Source: Tetracladium setigerum
Lineage: Eukaryota > Ascomycota > Leotiomycetes > Helotiales
DNA: 64,000 bases
Direction: 5' to 3'
Assembly (NCBI GenBank): GCA_031472005.1
Contig: PZJY01000003.1
Span: forward strand, 3,038,001-3,102,000
Shown one piece after another: positions 56,159-64,000 of this stretch. The position numbers and the translations under genes were made by a program. Position 1 is the first letter of the stretch, and every line of letters starts with the position of its first letter. The notes beneath the pieces are model-generated. The model was not told the origin of the DNA, ran no database searches, and saw only the letters and a program-made list of their open reading frames with translations.

Positions 56159-57697
56159 GTTTCCAATCTCATCTCTTTTCTTTCTTGTGGATTTCATGCT
56201 TGGTCCATCACGCGAAGAGACTTCATAAGCTTGCAATTCGAATTTTGAATTGGGGTTTCTCGTCCACTGGTGCAAGAACGACGCCAAAAGCCATTCCAAT
56301 CATCGAAAAAAAAAAGGAAATTGATTCTCGAGACTCGCTCAAAAGTCCTCCCGAGAGATTTTATACTAATTTGCGAAATAGGCAAAGTCACGTCTTCGTT
56401 GAGAACGTAACAAACGTGCTTGGTTATTGAATGACCGGAATTTCTCCCTGAAAAGAAAGAGAATAAAAGCAATATCCCTACCCAACCATTCACATCTGAG
56501 GGATGATTTTGCTGATTCAAGCAAGTCATTCTATGATTCATGAAGCTCTAAAATTGAGATGTGAGGTGGCTGATCGAACAGACAGATACGGCGGATTAGG
56601 TCTGAACAGTGACCGTCTAAATTCTTTGCGAGAGGTTCATGTGAGGAAGGCAATGCGAACGGATTGATGATGATTGATACCCTCAACCGTGTACGTGTGT
56701 ATGCTTTATTATGACAATGACGAGGCGGGAATAAGCTTCCAAGTACAGTCCATGTAAATACACATAGCTCCTATTTTAGACAGAATAACTAATTACTTGT
56801 AAATGGCTAACAAATGACTTTCTTTATATCACCTCTGTTTTGCCAGAATCAATCAAACATAACGGTGGTAGAGAGGAGCAACTCAGTCCAATCATTTCAT
56901 TTCGGTACTAATTATACTGTGTGATATAATCACTAGTTTCACGCGTTGGGTGGGGGTACTGAAGGGAATATTGTACTGTATTCGCCTAGTCACGTGGTAG
57001 GATATTAGCAATTAGTACGATGCTTCCATTCTGGGTGTTTTCGTGGTTTTTGTTGTTCTGTTTGGTCATTCCGATCATCTAAATGCAGGTGCGTTTTTCT
57101 CTTAGTTGCACAGATAAAAGGGTTAGTTGGGTAACGTGCTTCACTTCCCAAAAACCAGAGGAACGAAGATGTTACATTATAAGTCCACTTCATCGGCAAC
57201 AAGTGAATCAAGAAATTTAATTCCCATGTCCCTTCCTCCCCTTCCAAATCTTATATGTTTGACACATAAAAAATGAACCACATTATCGTTTATTGTAATT
57301 TACATCATATTCACACGATATCTCTATCTCCTACTAAAATATACATACATGCTAACCAAGCAAAGGTAAAAACTCACATGCGAAGTACAATTAAAAGCAT
57401 AACACATCTATGCAATCCCTTCCCAATCCCTCAACAACCTACAAATGAAAACCCAGAAGCGCCAGCCAAAGCGATATTACATGAAGAAAAAACCACCCGA
57501 TCAAGTACAAGTTCGGTCCAGCAAAAAAGACACCCAGCACCATCCCAGAATGAAACCCAACCCAACCCAGACACTGCTAGAGCACTTCTAAACAGAGCCG
57601 TAACGCACGCTCCTCTTGCACCAAAAAACAAATTGAAAAGTACCCACACAAGTCAAGCCTCACGAAACTCCATCCCATCCAAAGTAAAAAAAGAAAT
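56159..57697. other. Convergent intergenic gap, 1.5 kb
   Basis: 3' flanks of two convergent genes. The A-run at 56307-56316 and AT-rich DNA explain the short frames. The 186-codon frame at 57273-57833 (+) overlaps the antisense of the 7TM gene and is rejected. Confidence 0.65.
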
Positions 57698-59119
57698 TCA
57701 ACGATCCGTTGAAGTGGTGATAACAGTCGTAGCCTTGATTCCGGCCCAGTCGAAACTCCCTTCCCCAGCAGCACTCCCATTACCATCAAACGGACTCGCC
57801 CTCGGACTGCTCACCGAATTCAACTCGGTCTGACTCTCCGACCCCATCCACCCCCTGATCTTCTCCCCTTTAAACATAATCCTCTTCTTGAAATGCGCTC
57901 TCTCCGACGAACTGCCTCCTGCACTGATCTCTGTCGTGACACCCACCCTACTCAACCCCAACATCTCCGCAAACTCCACACTGTATTCTTTCGCGCTCAC
58001 AGTTCCCGCACCGCGATTCCCCTTCGTATTTGCTCGCATCTTTTGGGAAGAGTCGGCAGATGGTCGCACGGAAGTGGATTCTTCATCGTAGCTGCCGTCG
58101 ATGTTGCTGTCGAAGCGTTTGCGGGCGAAGAAGAAGAAGTTTTTGAACATGGGGCGGAGAGTGGCGATGTTCATGGCGGTGATGGCGATGGCGGGTTCAA
58201 CCATGGACCACTTGACAAGGTTGATGCCTTCCCATGAGTAATCTTCAGTTTCGGTGAGGGATTTGATGTAGACGATTCGAACGATGGTTGCTGAACTTGC
58301 GCTGGAAGGGGTAATAGTCAGTAATTTTTTGGTTTTGGAGAGTGGGTTCTGCAGTGGTAGGACGTAAGAAAAAACTTACAAGAAGCCCAGGGAGAGGATC
58401 AAGATTACTGTGATCTTTGTGCGTGGATTCATTTGCATGTTCCACACGAAGAAGATTGGCAGAATACCAAAGGCCCAGTCTGTGATTGCGCTCATGGCGG
58501 CATGCGCATATGTAACATTTGCAAGAATTGGATTCTTCAAACAAGAACCTTCTCCTCCTTCGTACTTTTCCCACAAAAAGTTGATTGGGGTGCATTGAAA
58601 GAGGAGGAAGAAGAAGTACATGGTACTGAAGAGAACTACAACTGAGAGGGTAGTGTAGACGGTGTACACTTGATATCTTTTGCTGGAAAGGCGAAGGAAA
58701 AATGCACCGATTGAAAGCTTGACGACCGCGGTTGCAACGACGTAGAGAAGTTCGCAGATGAAGATAATCTACCGATATTAGAATGGGATTCCACTGACTG
58801 GGCGCGATCCTACCTTGAAACCTGTGACGAGTGCTCCATCAGAAATATTGGACATGTGCGCACCAAGTCCGTAATGAATATCTCGAAGGCAGAGGGAACA
58901 GAATATCGTGAAAATGATCTATTGATATTAGCAACATGCTTTCTTCTTCATGGAAAAACATACCATCGCAGCAACAGTCAACCAATCTTCCCTGCCCACA
59001 AACTTCAAGATACCCAACCGTACGTAGAATCGAAGAGCAGTCGAGATCCACGTCAATGACAATGAGCATACAGCAACTCCAGTCACTTGCGCACCGCGAG
59101 AAACTCCCACCCAGGACAT
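57698..59119 (-). CDS. Rhodopsin-domain (Pth11/SAT4-like) 7TM protein
   Basis: Four exons (59119-58964, 58918-58814, 58768-58380, 58301-57698) encode 417 aa. Seven hydrophobic segments are visible, among them V-A-V-C-S-L-S-L-T-W-I with the family motif R-F-Y-V-R-L, A-A-M-I-I-F-T-I-F-C, V-V-K-L-S-I-G-A-F-F-L-R-L, and S-V-V-V-L-F-S-T-M-Y-F-F-F followed by F-Q-C-T-P-I-N-F-L-W. Then come A-I-T-D-W-A-F-G-I-L-P (the D-x-x-F-x-x-L-P signature of the fungal rhodopsin-like family), I-L-S-L-G-F-F-A-S-S-A-T-I-V-R and V-E-P-A-I-A-I-T-A-M-N. There is no CFEM domain. The cytosolic tail of about 150 residues is Ser/Gly-rich. The start at 59119 (MSWVGVSRG) is preferred to the Met at 59266, which adds 49 residues unlike the family. 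Putative sensor; ligand unknown. Confidence 0.9.
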
Positions 59120-61599
59120 CGTGGAGGAGTAGTTGCGGTCGTGACAGAAAATACAAGAGGGAACAAAGATCTTTGATGATACCAAGGGGATGGAAGCTGA
59201 AGAATGTGCACAGCCGGACACTTGATGATCTTCTCGGAGAATTAAAAGTTCCTCGTCGGAAGTCAAGATCCTGTGGAGAAAGGGAGCGAGCGAATGGGCC
59301 GAACGGACGATGATCTTTTGCAGATAGGGTTCGGGGGAGGGGAGCCCTTATGAGCCTCGGGAACTCTGTCACAATTTAAGAGGCCGCTGTCAAGAAGTGC
59401 CGTGACGAGAGATTAATTTCAGAATTGAAGATAAAAAGCAAAGAAGGAGCAAGGTAAGAATGTGAGAAGTGACCAACGTCCAAGAATCTGGGGGATGCCA
59501 AAATGGTAACCTTTTCAACCAACCTCAAAGTAGGAACGAGCTACACACGAACCACGCAAGTTGCATGTGGCTTTTTGTTCCTAGCCATTATTCCTTGCCT
59601 TGGTACCACCAGAATGGCCATTTTCAGTAGTCCCAACCACTGGAACAGACTAGAAGATGACATGGCGTCCCATCCGATTATCTAATTGGTCTGACCCGGG
59701 ATTTTTCTTTTGGCCCCTCCAATGATCAGTAATGGAATAATGCCGAAGACGAGCGGCATTTTAACTCTCGCTATGCATGACGCCAATCTTAACATTGGTT
59801 GAATGTTTTGATTGGGAGAAACCGCAGCCAGCTGAGATTTCGGAAGGAGAGTGATCGACAGAGCCGGGACACCTTTGTTGTCAAAGCGTCCGGCCGAGAT
59901 AAGCGAGGGGAGGAAAACAAATGGCGACGATCGGTGATCCATCGTATTTGTTGGGGCATCGGGACATTATGAGAATTAGATGAAGTCAAAGATGTGAGTT
60001 CTTCACCAGAAGCTCTACGAAGCAATTGAGAGAATGATAGGGAAAGGGGGAAGGGGAGAAGGGAAGGGAGAAGAGGCTGTTGTCACATTCCTGGATTTGT
60101 TTGGTTGGTGGCTTGGCATTTTAATGGGGTGAAATTTCGGCGTGCGCGGCCATGTAAACAAACACAGCTAGTTGCCAGCCACCATCTCCACGATCGAAAC
60201 AAACACCTTTCCACGAGAAGAACCGTTGGAAGAGGTGTATTCAGGGGGGCATGCCCACAAACATCTCCAATTATTTGTATTTTCTAGTGAATAGTCAGGA
60301 ACTCGCTTCTAACCTCGAGCACAAACTAGAAGCGCTGAGTATTATCGATTGTCTCGGTTGGGCAATTCGCTGGTCCGTGAGACATCAAATAGCATTCACC
60401 AACCAGCAACGAGCTTGGAATGGGCAGAGGATGCATTTCAAGAGAAGAACAAAGAATCTCCCTAGTCTATTTATCTGTTTTCAAGTACGTCAAATCTCTC
60501 TTGTAAGGAGCACCTTAAGCATGTTACATTTCTGTCATTATGCGGGTTGTTTCAACTCCAAAGTAGATATCGGTCATTTTAATTATTCGTTTCAGGATCT
60601 TGAAATGCAAATCTATTCTGAACCTTACACGCATGGCAAGCGATCTATCATTTGGAGTGGTTCCCATGCCTTCTCCCAAGCAAGAAGGCAGTCAATATCC
60701 GTCAATTGTCGTGTATTGCAAGATGAAATTGTACACAAAAGGGGAATGGATCCACGATTCAAGTGTCGTGACCAAATGTCTCACCGGAAGGTAGGCTATT
60801 GGATGCCCTGCCATGAGGGTCGTAGAATTTCCCACCCTTTGATTCATAAACAGGTTGTTCGATGGTTCAGCTTACTCGTATTTTGGATCTTGATTGTGGC
60901 GATAGAATTATTGGAAGGTCATGTCGTGTTCTTTGGAAGTCTTGAATCATGAGATAACCCTTCTCCAGGAGCCGCAAGTGGATTGTCTGAATACAACCGG
61001 GTTGGTGGATGAGACTTTAACTAATGGAATTACCTTCAGGTGTCCAAGGACTCGGAAATTCTTTGGAGTTTGACTTATTTAGCACTCTATTGAAAATGTG
61101 AGAAGGGAATGTGATGGTGTGTACTTGGCGAATTAGTGTCTTCGAAATTTCTGGAAGACTTCCTTTGTAGCGTATCGATCTATACCAAGCTAGGGAATAG
61201 GGAGAAGGAGAGAGATCACATTAAAGATAGTGAGTGTGGTAGCAATCGAGAAGAATGGTAGAAAGACCATTGGTATTGGTTTGCTGGGATGTAACGTCTG
61301 AACAAGACGAGAGGGGGGTGTCTACAATAGAGCGGGTGTTTGATATTTGAGGTTCTGACCCATGACTGGTATTGTATGTCCCCTGATAGCCTCCTTCACT
61401 GCCCTTCCATCTCCAACAAACCTCCACCTCCATAATCAGAATAACCATTCATGAATCATCCTCCCAAATCACTTTTCAGAAAGCCATTTCCCACCTCCCC
61501 CAGGTCCCGCCTCCATAATCGTGATATCCCCCTCCAGAACCCCCTTCCCAACCGAAAACCGCCAATTTTGTTGTCAAATTTTGGTGGTGTAGGAGGCAC
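59120..61599. other. Intergenic 2.5 kb, one doubtful ORF
   Basis: Promoter of the 7TM gene at the left. The longest frame is 233 codons at 60251-60952 (+). It starts MPTNISNYLYFL and ends in a hydrophobic stretch (S-L-L-V-F-W-I-L-I-V-A-I), but has no recognisable domain and normal splice words cut through it. It could be a lineage-specific gene or chance. A GGGAAGGGGAGAAGG purine tract lies at about 60040-60075. Confidence 0.5.
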
Positions 61600-61992
61600 T
61601 CAGCGTCCACTTGCAATTCTAGCTTGACGAAGGATATCCTTGAAGTGCAATTCTGAGATCCTCGTAAATTCCCCACAAGGAGGTCCCCATTCATCGCTAA
61701 CATGCTTGATGAGAACCTCAAAGGTGCTACGTCTAACGGTCTCAGCGGTACCATTGCAACCTGTGACGGCCTGCATAGCATCTCCTTCGACTTGCGCTAC
61801 AGCATCTTGGATTCCAACAGCGTCAATATTGCCCTCAAGATCCTCCATGTCCCAGGCCTCCATCTTGCTCAAGGCGTAGTCGAGAAGAACGAACATGTCT
61901 TTTCCGCAGTGAGCACATGAGATCGTGATTCCGATGCGCTCAGGCTCAGGCTCGCTGGGTTGCTCGCGGTTTGGTTGCTCGTTGGAAGACAT
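61600..61992 (-). CDS. Small acidic CxxC protein, unknown
   Basis: Single-exon frame of 130 aa. The N-terminus is Glu/Pro/Gln-rich (N-R-E-Q-P-S-E-P-E-P-E-R), followed by I-T-I-S-C-A-H-C-G-K-D with a CxxC pair at 26-29. The rest is amphipathic and acidic (D-M-E-D-L-E-G-N) and ends S-E-L-H-F-K-D-I-L-R-Q-A-R. One further Cys pair is spread out (C near 79 and 105), so a zinc ribbon is possible but unproven. The ATG sits after a C-rich leader free of in-frame Mets. I do not recognise it; codon pattern and sense composition favour a real gene over its antisense frames. Confidence 0.55.
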   Translation of the reverse strand: MSSNEQPNREQPSEPEPERIGITISCAHCGKDMFVLLDYALSKMEAWDMEDLEGNIDAVGIQDAVAQVEGDAMQAVTGCNGTAETVRRSTFEVLIKHVSDEWGPPCGEFTRISELHFKDILRQARIASGR

Positions 61993-63452
61993 CTTGGTAG
62001 ATGCTTAAACTCGTGAGGAGAGAGTTGTCGGTTGGTGGTTGTTTGGAATTGTTTGGCGGTTGAGTTGGATGTTGAGCCTCCGAATTGTTGGTGTCGTGAG
62101 AGAGGCGCGAGGATGGTTATCGTGGATGCTAGAAGGGAGTTGAAAACTTGAGATCGGCTGCTTAGCAAATATATAGGCAGATGCCTTGTCACTTTAAGAC
62201 ATATTGGGCCACTATATTGATGGATGGGACTCACTGAGAAAGTGAAAATAAGTAAGAGTCTGAAGCAAGGCTTTAAGTTTCTGTTGTTTTGTATGGTACC
62301 TTATTCTTTAGGTAGGTGAGGAGGTTTTACTAATTGAACTATGATAGTGAGCATCGTGTTCCTTGGAACCTTTTGAATGATGAAGTATTCTTCAAGTTGT
62401 TGGTAACTTCGAAAGCCACAAAACTGACTGGGTGGTTTTGTACACACGGGATGATCTTCAGGAATAAAAGCCAGTATCCATTTCCGACTCCACTGAAATA
62501 CTGATAATTCTAATTTCATTCGGCTTAAAGAAAGTAATTTGAGGCTACCTTGAGCCAAGTTAAAGTAAACACCTAAAGGGTGCTTGATTACCTTTGAGAC
62601 AACAAGTTGAAAGAAGACGATTATCAGCATCAAATTTCTGGTCTTTTCTGAGATGGGTCCTCCTTTCAGCGAAATTGAATCTTGAGACTCGCCTCTTTCA
62701 AATATCAGGCAGTTTCAATAAAATTAACTATTTAATTCTTGCAACAAAGAACCCTTTCAAATGAAATAACAAGTGTTCTGTCTAATTCTCAAACCGTGCG
62801 ACAGTTATGATCTCACCCATCTCCTTGAATGGCCCTGATAGTGCAACGAACAATGTTGAGGGAAATATTAGAAAAGCTACCCACCTTCGCTAGAGAAAGA
62901 GAAACGCGGCTGTGATAAGTTCTTCAGCGAAGCGTAGAATTTACGTCCGCGGCGTTTTATTTATTATTGATTCATACATCAAGAAGTGCAGGAAGAAGGA
63001 GAGAGAATTAAATATTCAATCGTACCAGGGTCCTTCTGAAAAATGACGATTCTTTCAAGAAGTTCTTAACTATATTTCAATTCAAGCTTCAACAAGATAG
63101 TTCTTTTTTATTTTTGTTGTAACATGAAATTACTTCCGCCTGAAATCAAATCCAAAAAAATATGCTCAAGTGCTACTCGAATACACAAACAAAGAAAACA
63201 GGAGCTCAAATAAAGAAACTTTGCCCGAGTTGAGGGACTCTTCCAGTAGTGTGCACAGGAAAGTGAGAATAGTGCTTAGTAAGCAAACGCCCAGCTTTTT
63301 GCAAGCCTCAACTTGCAACGTCAACTCTACAACCTCCATAAACGGAAATTAAATCAAGATCCCAACTTTCAAACTTAGCAAAGTCACTCCTAGTAAAATA
63401 TATTGCAGTAGCGAAAGTCTCAGTATAAGCCATTCTTTGTTACGTACTCTCC
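61993..63452. other. Intergenic 1.5 kb
   Basis: AT-rich, with short uninformative frames (for example 62301-62633, -). One AGGTAGGTGAGG word lies at about 62311. The right end is the promoter of the 2EXR gene. No gene is seen. Confidence 0.65.
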
Positions 63453-64000
63453 ATGTTCTCGCACTTTCCGCAGCTCCCAGCTGAGATCAGGCACAACATC
63501 TGGATGCTTTCCCTACCTGAACCAAGGGTTATCTATCTCAGCACAGATCACGAAGACACCGAACACAACTTCTTTGGGTATAAAAATGTCCAAGAGCCAT
63601 CCTCACTTTTGAGCACCAGTTGGGAAGCTCGCTTATGCTATCTGGAAAGGTACACCAAACTCTCCGTCACATCATGCGCTTTCATCGACCCCGCTTTGGA
63701 CTCCCTACGTTTGGATAGAAGGAGCTTCTCCTGCCTTATTTGCGTCATTTCTGACTTTGAGGACTGCGGACTGGCAAATAAAGAAGTGATAAATTCCATT
63801 AGGAGGTTGGAAATCGATGTTGATGGGATCGAGGAGATCGCGGAGGAACTGAGAGCGGGAGATCTTGTTGGGCCCTTTTTGAACGCTTTTGGCGGATGTG
63901 AAGAAATTTGTTGGGTCATGAAAGAGAGGAGCATCTTTTATCGTCCACATCGTCGGATTCGTATCGAGAGAGGGCAAAGCGCCTATCGTAAGGATATGCG
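63453..64000 (+). CDS. 2EXR-domain protein, 5' part (cut by window end)
   Basis: Open from ATG 63453 to the last base, 182 codons plus two bases, so the C-terminus is missing. It starts MFSHFPQLPAEIRHNIWML, the defining F-x-x-L-P-x-E-I-R-x-x-I-W motif of the fungal 2EXR family. P-R-V-I-Y-L follows, then L-L-S-T-S-W-E-A-R-L-C-Y-L (the usual L-x-x-x-x-E-S/A-R position) and C-A-F-I-D-P-A-L-D-S-L. These proteins are numerous in Pezizomycotina and have no established biochemical role; they resemble F-box-like N-termini. No intron is needed in the visible part. Confidence 0.85.
   Translation, partial: MFSHFPQLPAEIRHNIWMLSLPEPRVIYLSTDHEDTEHNFFGYKNVQEPSSLLSTSWEARLCYLERYTKLSVTSCAFIDPALDSLRLDRRSFSCLICVISDFEDCGLANKEVINSIRRLEIDVDGIEEIAEELRAGDLVGPFLNAFGGCEEICWVMKERSIFYRPHRRIRIERGQSAYRKDM

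Noticed and set aside
57273..57833. 186-codon plus-strand frame
   Set aside because: Overlaps the 3' coding end of the rhodopsin-domain gene in antisense; no domain, Thr/Pro/Lys-biased composition.
60251..60952. 233-codon plus-strand frame
   Set aside because: No recognisable domain or homology pattern and no supporting splice structure; kept only as a doubtful ORF in the intergenic entry.

Overview
The window is nuclear DNA of a filamentous ascomycete (Pezizomycotina). The evidence is short GT-AG introns of about 45-110 bp, Zn2Cys6, HET-NACHT-ankyrin and Pth11-like families, and fungal forms of EMC6, YVC1, SEC9, MTQ2 and SDHAF3. A leotiomycete is plausible but not proven. No tRNA, rRNA, CRISPR array or intact transposon was seen. 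Exon borders were placed by hand from splice signals and checked for phase; they are models, not transcript-supported structures.

Layout. 1-6.2 kb: repeat-rich intergenic DNA, EMC6 (-) and an unknown TPR-like gene (-). 9-15 kb: a vezatin-domain membrane protein (+) and a YVC1-type vacuolar TRP channel (+). 15.5-24.4 kb: a putative sugar-use cluster of a Zn2Cys6 regulator (-), an MFS sugar transporter (-) and a cytosolic PA14-containing GH3 beta-glucosidase (+). The last two diverge from one 832-bp promoter that carries an 8-nt-periodic triple CGGA repeat. 25-28 kb: a HET-NACHT-ankyrin NLR-like gene (-). 29.5-34.6 kb: a GTPBP1-like GTPase (-) and the SEC9 t-SNARE (+), divergent. 35.6-42.7 kb: an accessory stretch with a membrane-anchored ankyrin protein (-), a coiled-coil protein (+), a coding-like orphan fragment (+) and a STAND-N-terminal/ankyrin protein (-). 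43-46.3 kb: compact housekeeping genes SmD1 (+), MTQ2 (-) and SDHAF3 (+). 47.5-53 kb: a small unknown gene (+), a TauD/TfdA dioxygenase (-) and a DEAH helicase of the DHR2 type (+). 54-59 kb: a type II membrane protein with two PPxY motifs (+) and a Pth11/rhodopsin-like 7TM protein (-). 61-64 kb: a small CxxC protein (-) and the 5' part of a 2EXR protein (+) cut by the window end.

Two points stand out. First, transporter, intracellular glucosidase and regulator look like a self-contained import-then-hydrolyse module for a beta-linked oligosaccharide. Second, five genes between 26.8 and 41.6 kb have their frame broken at a homopolymer (G/C4-5 or a T run), and in each one extra base makes the whole gene divisible by three. 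Either the assembly under-calls homopolymers locally, or these mostly accessory genes are decaying together.
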